Assembly: GCA_910585865.1 (NCBI GenBank) | Contig: CAJUGO010000005.1 | Coordinates: forward strand, 1 to 64,000 | DNA: 64,000 nt | Direction: 5' to 3' | DNA from: an uncultured Ruminococcus sp. | Lineage (GTDB): Bacteria > Bacillota > Clostridia > Oscillospirales > Acutalibacteraceae | In this document: one piece after another, positions 47,030-56,000 of the stretch | How the letters are laid out: each line of letters begins with the position of its first letter | How positions within the stretch are numbered: position 1 is the stretch's first letter | Notes under the pieces: generated by a model | What the model saw: only the letters and a program-made list of their open reading frames with translations | Told to the model about the DNA's origin: nothing | Database searches by the model: none | Translations under genes and position numbers: made by a program

Positions 47030-49849
47030 ATGGCACAGGATAAAATAGTAGTGAGGGGTGCAAAGGAGCACAATCTCAAAAATATAGATGTTGAAATACC
47101 CCGGAACAAGCTTGTTGTTATAACCGGGCTTTCAGGTTCGGGCAAAAGCTCGCTTGCATTTGATACAATTTATGCGGAAGGTCAGAGAAGGTATGTTGAA
47201 AGTCTTTCTTCATATGCCAGAATGTTTCTAGGACAGATGGACAAGCCGAATGTTGAAAGCATAGAGGGACTTTCCCCTGCAATTTCAATTGATCAGAAAA
47301 CAACTTCTAAAAATCCTCGTTCAACGGTTGGCACTGTTACAGAGATTTACGACTATTTAAGATTGCTTTATGCCAGAATAGGAATTCCTCACTGTACAGT
47401 GTGCGGCAGAGAAATCCGTCAGCAGACTGTTGATCAGATTGTTGATAAAATAATGGCTTATGATGAGGGAACAAAAATACAGATAATGGCTCCTGTTGTC
47501 AGAGGACGAAAGGGAGAACATGCCAAGGTACTTGACAATGCAAGAAAAACAGGCTTTGTGCGTGCAAGAGTAGACGGAATCGTTTATGATTTATCCGAAA
47601 AAATTCCCGTAGAGAAAAACAAAAAGCACAATATTGAAATTATTGTCGACCGATTAGTTATAAAGCCCGAAATAATTTCCAGATTGTCAGACAGTATTGA
47701 AACTGCCTCAAAACTTGGCGGCGGACTGGCTTTGGTTAATTTTAACGGAAAAGATGATATAACCTTTTCACAAAAATATGCCTGCCCTGAACACGGTGTA
47801 AGTATAGATGACCTTACTCCCCGTATGTTTTCATTTAACAACCCTTTTGGTGCCTGCCCAAAATGCACAGGACTCGGAGTTTTTCTTAAAATTGATGAAA
47901 ATAAGATAATTCCAGATATGGACAAAAGCATTAAAGACGGCGGTATAAAAGGAAGCGGATGGGCAATGGAGGGCAGTTCCATTGCGGCTATGTATTTTGA
48001 AGCACTTTCAAAGAAATATAATTTTTCACTTGATGAACCTATTAAAAATATACCAAGGGACGTTTTAGATATAATTCTTTACGGTACAGGTGATGATAAA
48101 CTTATAATGCAGCGAAAAACTGTTTACGGAAGCGGTTCATATGAACAAGCGTTTGAGGGAATTATAAATAACCTTGAACGCCGCTACCGAGAGACGGGAA
48201 GCAATTGGATAAAAGATGAAATTCGTGCATATATGACGGAAATCCCATGTGATGAATGCCACGGAGACAGACTTTCTTCCGAGAGCCTTGCCGTAACAGT
48301 CGGGGATCTTAATATTTCCGATTTATGCAAACTGTCCGTGGTTGACGCACTTGATTTTATACAGAAACTTACTCTCACAGATAAAGAGCAGATTATCGGT
48401 GAGGAGATAATTAAAGAAATTGTTGAGCGACTTAACTTTTTAAAGAGCGTAGGACTCGGGTATCTTACACTGTCAAGAAGTTCTGGTACTTTAAGCGGCG
48501 GTGAAAGCCAGCGTATAAGACTTGCTACGCAGATTGGAAGTTCTCTGATGGGTGTGCTTTATATTCTTGATGAACCAAGCATAGGGCTTCATCAGCGCGA
48601 TAACGAAAAACTGCTTGCAACCTTAAAGCATCTTCGTGATCTGGGAAATACGGTTATTGTTGTTGAACATGATGAAGATACGATGTATGCCTCTGATTAT
48701 ATTGTGGATGTCGGACCGGGAGCAGGAATCCATGGCGGAGAGATTGTATGTACAGGTGATGTCGAAAAAATTAAAGCCTGTCAAAACTCGGTGACCGGGC
48801 AGTATTTGAGCGGACAAAGAAGTGTTCCTGTTCCGCAAAACCGCAGGAAGGGAAACGGTTATACACTTGAAATCAAAGGTGCCGGTCAGAATAATCTTAA
48901 AAATGTAAATGTAAAGATTCCTCTCGGCAAATTAGTGTGTGTAACAGGTGTTTCGGGCTCAGGAAAAAGCTCACTGATAAATGAAATTCTCTATAAAGCT
49001 CTTGCACGGGATCTTAACCGTGCCAAAACAATTCCGGGTAAGCACAAAGAAATAAAAGGCATAGAATATCTGGATAAGGTAATTGCCATTGATCAGAGTC
49101 CTATCGGCAGAACTCCCCGTTCAAATCCGGCAACATATACAGGAGTGTTTACGGATATCAGGGCATTGTTTGCCGCTACGCAGGATGCTAAAATGCGTGG
49201 ATATACTCAAGGGCGGTTTTCATTTAATGTAAAAGGCGGACGATGTGAAGCTTGTCAGGGTGACGGTATTATTAAAATTGAAATGCACTTTTTGTCAGAT
49301 GTATATGTACCGTGCGAAGTATGTAAGGGAAAACGTTACAACCGTGAGACACTGGAAGTAAAATATAAAGGAAAGTCAATTAATGATGTACTTGAAATGA
49401 CAGTAGAAGAAGGAATGGAGTTTTTCTCAAACATTCCAAAAATTTCCCGTAAACTGAAAACTTTATTTGAGGTTGGGCTTGGATATATTAAGCTTGGACA
49501 GCCGGCAACTACATTGTCGGGAGGAGAAGCCCAAAGAGTAAAACTGGCTACTGAGCTTTCAAAACGCAGTACCGGAAAAACGATTTATATTCTTGATGAG
49601 CCTACTACAGGTCTTCATATTGCTGATGTTCACAGGCTTGTAGATGTATTGCAGCTTTTGGTGGACAGCGGGAATACTGTGGTAGTAATTGAGCATAATC
49701 TTGATTTAATAAAAACAGCAGACCATATTATTGATCTTGGACCGGAGGGCGGTGACATGGGAGGACATATTGTTGCCCAGGGAACACCTGAACAGGTTGC
49801 AAAGGTTGAAGGTTCATTTACAGGACAATATCTTTCACCGTTATTGTAG
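47030..49849 (+). CDS. uvrA: Excinuclease ABC subunit A
   Basis: 939 residues, full length. It has two ABC ATPase units with Walker A GLSGSGKSS and GVSGSGKSS, two LSGGE signatures, and zinc-finger pairs CTVCG, CPEHG..CPKCTG and CEACQG..CEVCKG. It recognises DNA damage in nucleotide-excision repair. GGGAAG lies 8 bases before ATG. No LexA-type box was seen in its short upstream gap. Confidence 0.97.
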   Translation: MAQDKIVVRGAKEHNLKNIDVEIPRNKLVVITGLSGSGKSSLAFDTIYAEGQRRYVESLSSYARMFLGQMDKPNVESIEGLSPAISIDQKTTSKNPRSTVGTVTEIYDYLRLLYARIGIPHCTVCGREIRQQTVDQIVDKIMAYDEGTKIQIMAPVVRGRKGEHAKVLDNARKTGFVRARVDGIVYDLSEKIPVEKNKKHNIEIIVDRLVIKPEIISRLSDSIETASKLGGGLALVNFNGKDDITFSQKYACPEHGVSIDDLTPRMFSFNNPFGACPKCTGLGVFLKIDENKIIPDMDKSIKDGGIKGSGWAMEGSSIAAMYFEALSKKYNFSLDEPIKNIPRDVLDIILYGTGDDKLIMQRKTVYGSGSYEQAFEGIINNLERRYRETGSNWIKDEIRAYMTEIPCDECHGDRLSSESLAVTVGDLNISDLCKLSVVDALDFIQKLTLTDKEQIIGEEIIKEIVERLNFLKSVGLGYLTLSRSSGTLSGGESQRIRLATQIGSSLMGVLYILDEPSIGLHQRDNEKLLATLKHLRDLGNTVIVVEHDEDTMYASDYIVDVGPGAGIHGGEIVCTGDVEKIKACQNSVTGQYLSGQRSVPVPQNRRKGNGYTLEIKGAGQNNLKNVNVKIPLGKLVCVTGVSGSGKSSLINEILYKALARDLNRAKTIPGKHKEIKGIEYLDKVIAIDQSPIGRTPRSNPATYTGVFTDIRALFAATQDAKMRGYTQGRFSFNVKGGRCEACQGDGIIKIEMHFLSDVYVPCEVCKGKRYNRETLEVKYKGKSINDVLEMTVEEGMEFFSNIPKISRKLKTLFEVGLGYIKLGQPATTLSGGEAQRVKLATELSKRSTGKTIYILDEPTTGLHIADVHRLVDVLQLLVDSGNTVVVIEHNLDLIKTADHIIDLGPEGGDMGGHIVAQGTPEQVAKVEGSFTGQYLSPLL

Positions 49850-49915
49850 TAAAGACATAAATAATACCTGAAGGTATATGAAAAGTGTCTGACACATATA
49901 AAAATTTAAAAATAT

Positions 49916-49957
49916 AAAAGAGAAATTGCATATTTTTATGCAATTTCTCTTTTTTTA
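49916..49957 (+). terminator. Strong terminator after uvrA
   Basis: AAAAGAGAAATTGCATA pairs with its complement around a TTTT loop and is followed by a T-run. It insulates uvrA from the lysis cassette 24 bases downstream. Confidence 0.9.
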
Positions 49958-49980
49958 TTGCTATTAGTGGAGGTGATAAA

Positions 49981-50238
49981 TTGACTGAGCAATTAATAAT
50001 TACTCTCATTTCATTTGCCGGTACACTTTTAGGTTCAATTGTTGGAATTTTTACAGCATCAAAATTATCAAATTACAGAATAGAACAATTAGAAAAAAAG
50101 ATGGATAAGCATAATAACTTGATTGAGCGTGTATATCTTATTGAGAAACACGAAGCAGTTATTGAGAATAAAATAAAAACAGCGGAGCATCGCATTTCGG
50201 ATTTAGAAAATGAACATATTTTAGAAAGGAAGATATAA
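49981..50238 (+). CDS. XhlA-like small membrane/coiled-coil phage protein
   Basis: 85 residues; TTG start with GGAGGTG 5 bases upstream. One N-terminal transmembrane segment (about 5-27) precedes a coiled coil (about 33-80). The layout resembles the hemolysin XhlA-type partners of phage holins. Only 4 bases separate it from the holin-like gene, and the amidase follows, so the three form a phage lysis cassette with no other phage genes around it. Confidence 0.75.
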   Translation: MTEQLIITLISFAGTLLGSIVGIFTASKLSNYRIEQLEKKMDKHNNLIERVYLIEKHEAVIENKIKTAEHRISDLENEHILERKI

Positions 50239-50242
50239 TAAG

Positions 50243-50479
50243 ATGAGCAAATTAAAATGTAAATTATCAAAACCATGTTTGAAAAGGGCTTTAAGAACAT
50301 TTATACAAACAGCACTCGGTTATATTGTAACGAATGTCACTCTTTATTTAGGAGGAATAAACTATAATGACGGCGATGTGCTCAAAAATGCACTCATAGG
50401 TCTTGCAGTTTCTTCATTATCAGCAGGAGCTGCAGCAGTAATGAACATTAAAGAAGGGAATGAAAAGGAAAATGGGTAA
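50243..50479 (+). CDS. Phage holin-like protein
   Basis: 78 residues with two probable transmembrane segments (about 18-38 and 48-66) and charged ends (basic N terminus, KEGNEKENG tail). Small size, two helices and position just before an endolysin gene support a holin. AAGGAAG is 11 bases before ATG. Its end overlaps the amidase start by 8 bases. Confidence 0.72.
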   Translation: MSKLKCKLSKPCLKRALRTFIQTALGYIVTNVTLYLGGINYNDGDVLKNALIGLAVSSLSAGAAAVMNIKEGNEKENG

Positions 50480-51251
50480 AAAAATTTATTTAAGTCCCTC
50501 TAATCAGTATAATAATACCTATGCAACAGGCGGTACAAACGAAATGGCGCAATGCGATAAAATTGCAAAAGCAACTGCAACAGCACTGAAAAGATGCGGA
50601 TTTGAAGTAAAAGTCGGAAAATCAGGAGATACAATGCAGAACCGCTGTAATGAATCTGACAAATTCAATGCTGATATTCATATGCCAATCCATACGAATG
50701 CGTATAACGGTAAGGTCACAGGGGGCACAAGAATTTTCTGTCTTAATTCAAACGGCAGAAAGGCGGCAGAAGCTGTTCTAAAGTCATTGGGTTCTATTTC
50801 CCCCGGTACAGCTGACAGTGTTTCCTATCAAACTGGACTATATGAAATCAATGTGCCCAGAGCGTTAACTGTTTATGTTGAGTGTGAATTTCACGATACA
50901 AAGACGGGTTCAGACTGGATTAGAAGCAATACAGCGAAAATAGGCGAAGCAATTTGCAAAGGACTTTGCAGTTATTTTGGAGTTGTATATAAAACCGCAG
51001 AAAGCGAAAGCGGCGGAAATCATGAACCTCCGTCAAATGAATCTAAACTTTATATTGTAAGAATCACTTCATCAAACGGGGTAAATATCCGCAAAGGACC
51101 AGGTACCAATTATGATATTACCGGTGCAATACCCAAAGGCGGTGCATATACAATTGTAGAGGAGAAATCAGGTTCAGGAGCTAAAAAGTGGGGTAAACTC
51201 AAAAGCGGTGCAGGGTGGATTTCACTTGACTTTACTCAAAAAATTAAATGA
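50472..51251 (+). CDS. N-acetylmuramoyl-L-alanine amidase with SH3 module (endolysin)
   Basis: 259 residues without a signal peptide. ATG 50472 is preferred (AAAAGGA before it; start MGKKIYLSPSNQYNN). The Amidase_3-like domain (about 1-178) is nearly identical to the gene at 1-744. The usual first zinc site (DPGHGG) reads SPSNQ, as in a known endolysin clade, while HMPIHTNAYNG and VYVECEFHD are kept. A linker leads to an SH3_3 module (about 195-258; VNIRKGPGTNYDITG). The two copies thus share the catalytic domain but differ in the binding module. Third gene of the lysis cassette. Confidence 0.9.
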   Translation: MGKKIYLSPSNQYNNTYATGGTNEMAQCDKIAKATATALKRCGFEVKVGKSGDTMQNRCNESDKFNADIHMPIHTNAYNGKVTGGTRIFCLNSNGRKAAEAVLKSLGSISPGTADSVSYQTGLYEINVPRALTVYVECEFHDTKTGSDWIRSNTAKIGEAICKGLCSYFGVVYKTAESESGGNHEPPSNESKLYIVRITSSNGVNIRKGPGTNYDITGAIPKGGAYTIVEEKSGSGAKKWGKLKSGAGWISLDFTQKIK

Positions 51252-51260
51252 TTTAAATAA

Positions 51261-51297
51261 AAATGCAGTGCAGCTTATATCCACTGCATTTTTTCTA
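51261..51297 (+). terminator. Terminator after the lysis cassette
   Basis: AAATGCAGTG pairs with CACTGCATTT across an 11-base loop, then TTTTC. Confidence 0.85.
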
Positions 51298-51342
51298 TTT
51301 AGAGACATATACTATTTATATTAAAGACAAAGGAGCAGCAAA

Positions 51343-52206
51343 ATGAGCAAAATTATTATATCAACTGAAAGCGGCTCTGACTTGCCATATAAAATCACCG
51401 TTCCTCATAATGTACAAATTATTCCAATGCATATTTCTTTTGGAAGAAAAACATTTTGTGATGGCTGCTTTAATCAGGAAGAAATATACAAGTACTATGA
51501 TCGTCACAAACAGCTTCCGAAAACATCAGCAGCAAGTCCGGGAGATTATACCGTGCATTTTAAATCAATTTTTGACAGATTTCCGGACTGTTCCATAGTT
51601 CATATATCATATTCCGCAAAGCTTTCTGTTTCCTATCAAAATGCAGTGCTTGCATCCAATGATTTTGACAGTAATAAAATAAGGGTAGTAGATTCGTTGA
51701 ATGCATCATCCGGATTGGGTGTGCTTGTTATGTTTGCAGTAAAGATTATAGAAAAATATCAGGATGCGTTTTCGTTTGATGAATGTGTGTCTCTTATAAA
51801 ACAAGCACGTCATAGAGTTTGCTGTTCATTTATTCCTAAAAGTCTTGAATATATGAAAGCAGGAGGAAGAATATCCGGAGCAGCACAGTTTGGTGCCGCA
51901 GTTCTCAATCTTAAGCCGAGTGTTGTGTTAAAAAACGGCAGCTTGGAGGCAGGAAAAAAATACAGAGGGAATATTAACAGAATTGCCTTTTGTTATATGA
52001 AGGATTTTACAGAGAATAACAGACTTGAAAAAGATTTTATTGTTATAGGTTACTCACACGGCGTTAGTAAAAATATGCTTTTCTCTCTTAAAAGGTATGC
52101 GCATAAACTTGGATTTACAAAGTCATGGTGCTTTCAAATGGGAAGTGTTGTCTCAAGTCATGCAGGGCCTGAATCAATAGGATATGCAGGAATAAGCAAG
52201 TTATAA
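51343..52206 (+). CDS. DegV family fatty-acid-binding protein
   Basis: 287 residues; AAGGAGCAGC precedes ATG. Typical DegV features are an N-terminal TESGSDLP, the TSAASPGDY motif, and the C-terminal basic lipid-pocket region. Members bind fatty acids, and some (FakB) present them to the kinase FakA. No fakA is near. It has its own terminators on both sides. Confidence 0.9.
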   Translation: MSKIIISTESGSDLPYKITVPHNVQIIPMHISFGRKTFCDGCFNQEEIYKYYDRHKQLPKTSAASPGDYTVHFKSIFDRFPDCSIVHISYSAKLSVSYQNAVLASNDFDSNKIRVVDSLNASSGLGVLVMFAVKIIEKYQDAFSFDECVSLIKQARHRVCCSFIPKSLEYMKAGGRISGAAQFGAAVLNLKPSVVLKNGSLEAGKKYRGNINRIAFCYMKDFTENNRLEKDFIVIGYSHGVSKNMLFSLKRYAHKLGFTKSWCFQMGSVVSSHAGPESIGYAGISKL

Positions 52207-52238
52207 CATATAATTTAATTTAACAGGATAACCAAAAC

Positions 52239-52268
52239 AAAACAGACCGTCAAAAGACGGTCTGTTTT
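52239..52268 (+). terminator. Terminator after the degV gene
   Basis: AAAACAGACCGTC and GACGGTCTGTTTT form a perfect 13-bp stem with an AAAA loop. Confidence 0.9.
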
Positions 52269-52679
52269 GTGATTGTGTGTTTTATGAAAATGAATGTTTC
52301 AAAAATGAAGCAAACATTTTTAACAGATTGGATATAACCTCACATCGGTTTTTAATATTATACTATTGAATTTGGGTAAATTCAAGACAAAATCAGACGA
52401 TTTGTCCTTTTCTAACAGTGAAAACAACAAATTGCACAATAATTTATTGGTGGTTTTGTGCATGATTATTTCCCAAAATTATTTTTTTACCTAATAATAG
52501 AATTTTAGTAATTTAATGTTATACAAAAGTGCCAAAAATAATCTGTATTATTATAAAAAAGCAATTACTGATTTTTAAATTGTAAGCTTTAACAAAGCAG
52601 AAAATATTTTTTATTTACTGCTAATATTTTAATTTAAAGTACTGACAATTGGACAGTGAGGGTAAACCACACTAATAAT
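52269..52679. other. AT-rich gap without a recognised gene
   Basis: About 400 bases with stops in all frames and no recognised RNA. The gap after degV ends in the LexA-like box and promoter at 52680-52721. Confidence 0.4.
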
Positions 52680-52693
52680 CGAACAAATGTTCT
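52680..52693. promoter_or_regulatory. LexA (SOS) box-like palindrome
   Basis: CGAACAAATGTTCT matches the Gram-positive LexA/DinR consensus CGAACRNRYGTTYC at all but the last base. Its last base is the first base of the -35 hexamer that follows, a position where bound LexA would block RNA polymerase. Confidence 0.6.
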
Positions 52694-52721
52694 TGACTAA
52701 AGTGAATATTACTAATATAAT
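52693..52721 (+). promoter_or_regulatory. Sigma-A-type promoter beside the LexA-like box
   Basis: -35 TTGACT (52693-52698), 17-base spacer, -10 TATAAT (52716-52721). It points at the small genes from 52947, with a leader of about 220 bases that holds no obvious ORF. Confidence 0.7.
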
Positions 52722-52946
52722 TAAATTAGAGACACAGACAGCCCCATCTTGTTTCTAATTTGAATAATTTTTACAGCGTACCATAAAATCATTTAACATA
52801 CTGAAGAACGGATACTATTTCGCGATAATGCTGTTTATTATTTAAAGAACACCATTGTTTTGGAAAGCTGATAGTTTTGTAAAATTCTTGTTTGGAAGTA
52901 GTTAGTGTTTTTTGCAGGCGCCGGATGTGGAAGAAAGGAAAATAGA

Positions 52947-53153
52947 ATGAATTATCTTGAATGGTCTGAAGAATATAGGGATACGGCTGATGAAATTGCT
53001 TTTGTAATGGATAAGCTTAAAAAATCAAAGTGCGGTAAGAGTAATACTGAGAAAAAAGAGATTGATTTAAAAATATCTAAATATAAGTCTTATTATAATG
53101 AATGTATGCTAATTTCAAATCATTTGATGGCAAGATATGAAGGAGTTGGGTAA
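52947..53153 (+). CDS. Small protein of unknown function upstream of a sigma-like gene
   Basis: 68 residues; ATG 52947 has AAAGGAAAA before it; a longer in-frame ORF from 52905 has no site. The protein is charged, probably helical (SEEYRDTADEIAFVMDKLKK), and resembles short proteins encoded just before small sigma-like genes in clostridial mobile elements (loose likeness). Its stop overlaps the next start by one base, so the two are co-translated. Function unknown. Confidence 0.7.
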   Translation: MNYLEWSEEYRDTADEIAFVMDKLKKSKCGKSNTEKKEIDLKISKYKSYYNECMLISNHLMARYEGVG

Positions 53154-53449
53154 TGAGAACCGAGTTAATCCATTTTAATGAAAACAATACATATAAAATT
53201 CTTTTTGGGAAATATATTTCTGACGGAAACTCAAATTACAGCAGTCGTGAGAAGATGAAGAAAATACTGTTACAGGCGATAGAGGATGAACTTACTGAAA
53301 AACAGAGAAAATGTCTTACTGACTATTATCTTTTAAAAAAGAAGGAAAAAGAAATTGCCTTTGAGCTTGGTTTAAACCCTTCAACAGTCTCAAGACATAT
53401 TTCTATGGCACGCAAAAAGCTTAAGCATATTGCGGCCTATTATATGTAG
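53153..53449 (+). CDS. Sigma-70 region 4-like DNA-binding protein
   Basis: 98 residues. The C-terminal ~50 residues form a sigma-region-4 helix-turn-helix (LTEKQRKCLTDYYLLKKKEK, then STVSRHISMARKKLK). There is no region 2, so it cannot be a full sigma factor by itself; it may be an accessory or phage-type regulator. It starts inside the stop of the preceding gene (TAATG). It is probably in one transcript with that gene from the LexA-boxed promoter at 52693. Confidence 0.82.
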   Translation: MRTELIHFNENNTYKILFGKYISDGNSNYSSREKMKKILLQAIEDELTEKQRKCLTDYYLLKKKEKEIAFELGLNPSTVSRHISMARKKLKHIAAYYM

Positions 53450-53464
53450 GTTGTAATAAAAGTA

Positions 53465-54082
53465 TTATTCCGAAATATCAAAATTCGGCAAATACCACTT
53501 TAGTGCTTCTGTGTAATTTGCGCCGTTATTGCATAGATAATTAATACCGCTTAAGCTTACTCCAACACAATTGGTGTTCTCATCATAGTCTTTTAAAAAG
53601 CAATCCCACGGTGATGCAACCGATTGTATATATTCATACTCGTCACTCAAGCCGGTAAGACCGTTTGAACTGTCAGAAAAGGGAATAAAAAACGCTTTGT
53701 TATTTATGCAAAGCGTTTTTTCTTTTACTGATTTAACTGCTTTTTCAATTTCAGTGTATGTTTCCAATATGTTTCCTGATGCATTTTCTTTGTATAAAAA
53801 ATCTTCATCGCTGAAACTGTCGGGATCAATTCTATAATTTGTGTTTTGAATTACAGCTAATGCTTTTATAGTCTCATTACAGTAATTGTCTTTATATTTT
53901 GCGGCGGTAAGGGCACATAATATTTTTTCGTAATCATTTTGTTCGTCAGTTTTGCTTGGAGTATCGGCTGTTGACATTGTTGTTTTTGAGTTTGCACTGC
54001 TTTGGCTGCATTTTGCAGCGATAAACGGAAGAAGTGCCATTAAGAGAAACATTAATATAATTGCTGCTATTTTTTCCTTCAT
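53465..54082 (-). CDS. Reduced SpoIID/LytB-like protein, probably inactive
   Basis: 205 residues with an N-terminal hydrophobic segment (about 5-23) then a Ser/Thr linker. The rest aligns by eye with SpoIID, the sporulation lytic transglycosylase: TIKALAVIQNTNY for EALKAQAxAARTY, DSSNGLTGLSDEYEYIQSVA then SPWD, and CVGVSLSGINYL for HGVGMSQYGANxM. The catalytic Glu of the family (SEMP) is Lys here (AAKYK), and much of the middle is missing; SpoIID proteins are usually 300 residues or more. GAAGGTG precedes ATG. It may be a wall-binding or scaffold paralog. Confidence 0.7.
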   Translation of the reverse strand: MKEKIAAIILMFLLMALLPFIAAKCSQSSANSKTTMSTADTPSKTDEQNDYEKILCALTAAKYKDNYCNETIKALAVIQNTNYRIDPDSFSDEDFLYKENASGNILETYTEIEKAVKSVKEKTLCINNKAFFIPFSDSSNGLTGLSDEYEYIQSVASPWDCFLKDYDENTNCVGVSLSGINYLCNNGANYTEALKWYLPNFDISE

Positions 54083-54147
54083 TAATTTACACCTTCATTT
54101 CTTACAAAAAACAAGAAAAACAACCATTAAATTGTGCTTATTTTTCC

Positions 54148-54176
54148 TTGACATAACGATACATTTGGCTTAAAAT
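54148..54176 (+). promoter_or_regulatory. Promoter of the unknown membrane protein gene
   Basis: -35 TTGACA (54148-54153), 17-base spacer, -10 TAAAAT (54171-54176), 74 bases before the start codon. Confidence 0.65.
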
Positions 54177-54250
54177 AATATATGATTGAAATTATGCAAT
54201 AATTACCTAAAATATGTTATTAATTATAATCCAAAGAAATGGAGATTGTT

Positions 54251-55603
54251 ATGAAAGTAAAATATTCTGTAATACCTTTTATACCGGTTGCAATTGCAAT
54301 GGTCGGACTGAAAATTATGAGTTTGTTTGGACTTGACAGCAACGGACTGTTATTTGGCATGAACAAGACAAGTGTATCTTATCTTGTAATAGGTTTTGCA
54401 CTCGGATTGTTTGTTCTTTGTATTTTTATCAATATTCTTGACAGAAAAACTGCGCCTGTATATGGAGTGAAAAAGAACTTTGTTTCCGGTGTTCTTGCTG
54501 TTTTTTCAGGCTTTGCTGTAGCTGCTTCTTCTATAATTTCTTTTTTACATACTTCGCCCAGCAACAGCGATAACTATTATATGAGTTTAGTCGTATCCCT
54601 ATTTTCGTTTTTTGCCGGTGTTGCGCTGATTCTTATGAGTAAGGTGCACTTTATCGGAAAATCGACTGTTTCAGGAATATCAATGATGTATATTTTCCCT
54701 GCGTTGTGGGGGTGCAGCTGTCTTGTTTCAGAATTTCTTGCTGCAACAAAGGTTTCAATTTCTGCAAGCGATATGACACCGCTTTTTTGCTATATTTTTG
54801 TGACGCTTTATTTATTTTCTCATGCTATGATTGTTTCAAGAATTAAGGGCAGAAATCCTGTTAAAGCATGTTTCGTATACGGTTTGCCTATGGTAGCTGT
54901 TTCACTTTCTTATGGTATTTATGTTATTTTAACATCAGCCGTTGAAAATTCAGGTATACATACTATAATGGTTGGTGTTCAGTTTTCTGTACTTGCGTTG
55001 TATGCGCTGTCTTTTATTGTCGAAATGTTTTTTGGTACTATTACAAAGGATGAGGTTGAAATTATCGATACTCTTCCTGAGGAAGAAGATACTTATGTGA
55101 ACAGCTACATTAATTCCGGAAGTTATGATGAGATACTTATAAGTGACAGGAAAGATTCGGAAACAAATGCTGCAAATAACGATGAAACTATCCCTGACTT
55201 AAGCGGATTAGATGATTTTGTTATGGGTTATAATGAAGAAGACAGAGATATTGTAAGAATGTCAAATAAGTCTGATGTTTTAGATAGTGTAATTCTTGAC
55301 TCAGGCGCAGACAAAACTCCTGACTTAGTTGAAGATATTGTAGCAACTTCTGATGCAAACAGCAAAATTGAGAAAACCGCTGCGGCTAATAAAAAAGCTG
55401 TTTCAGGCGATAAAGAAAACGTTGCTGAAACAGAAAAAGCTGAAAACACAGGAGCTGTAAATAATACAAAACCGGTTTCAACTAAAAAAACTGTTCAAGG
55501 TACTTCTGATGAAGTATCTGACAGCAGGAATAATGATGCAATCAGCAGTGACAGATTAAGTCAGATTGACCGTCTTTTAAAAGAGTTAGAAGGAAAAAAA
55601 TAA
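54251..55603 (+). CDS. Membrane protein of unknown function with acidic C-terminal tail
   Basis: 450 residues; GGAG lies 6 bases before ATG 54251 (the ATG at 54239 contains that site). Residues about 8-260 form seven or eight transmembrane helices. The remaining ~190 residues are hydrophilic, acidic and probably disordered, ending in a short helix (RLSQIDRLLKELEGKK). No family recognised. It stands alone between its own promoter and the T-box of thrS. Confidence 0.78.
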   Translation: MKVKYSVIPFIPVAIAMVGLKIMSLFGLDSNGLLFGMNKTSVSYLVIGFALGLFVLCIFINILDRKTAPVYGVKKNFVSGVLAVFSGFAVAASSIISFLHTSPSNSDNYYMSLVVSLFSFFAGVALILMSKVHFIGKSTVSGISMMYIFPALWGCSCLVSEFLAATKVSISASDMTPLFCYIFVTLYLFSHAMIVSRIKGRNPVKACFVYGLPMVAVSLSYGIYVILTSAVENSGIHTIMVGVQFSVLALYALSFIVEMFFGTITKDEVEIIDTLPEEEDTYVNSYINSGSYDEILISDRKDSETNAANNDETIPDLSGLDDFVMGYNEEDRDIVRMSNKSDVLDSVILDSGADKTPDLVEDIVATSDANSKIEKTAAANKKAVSGDKENVAETEKAENTGAVNNTKPVSTKKTVQGTSDEVSDSRNNDAISSDRLSQIDRLLKELEGKK

Positions 55604-55606
55604 TTA

Positions 55607-55635
55607 TTGACATTCACACTTTTCGGTGCTATTAT
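55607..55635 (+). promoter_or_regulatory. Promoter of the T-box-thrS transcript
   Basis: -35 TTGACA (55607-55612), 17-base spacer, -10 TATTAT (55630-55635), just after the preceding stop codon. Confidence 0.7.
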
Positions 55636-55654
55636 TATTAAAAACTAATATATT

Positions 55655-55880
55655 TAATCGTTGAAAAGGACATGGTATGTAAAATCCCTTTTCCAGAGAG
55701 CGGGTTGTGTGCTGAAATATCCCGCATTAGGCTTTACATGCTACCACCTTTGAGACCGTACAGGAAATGGTGCGGCGTATAACTGCGTTAAAGTTACTCG
55801 AGGGCATTTTGCTGAACTTGGGTGGAACCACGATTTAATCGTCCCAATATTCCTTTTTGGAATATTGGGGCTTTTTATTT
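55655..55880 (+). promoter_or_regulatory. T-box riboswitch controlling thrS
   Basis: The leader has the T-box sequence GGGTGGAACCACG (55820-55832), then a terminator (CCCAATATTCC / GGAATATTGGG, 55843-55870, then TTTTT). Upstream lies a Stem I region with GAGAGCGGGTTG and a ctACCACC stretch near 55741 that may hold the Thr specifier ACC. Uncharged tRNA-Thr should stabilise the antiterminator and allow thrS expression. Confidence 0.9.
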
Positions 55881-56000
55881 CTGAAAACTGCCCGGAATTA
55901 ATTGTTCAAAAATTACTTGATAATAATGAAATATCATATTTAACCGAATGTAGTACTACATAGCTTTTTAGCATAAATATAAAATATAAGGAGAATTGAA

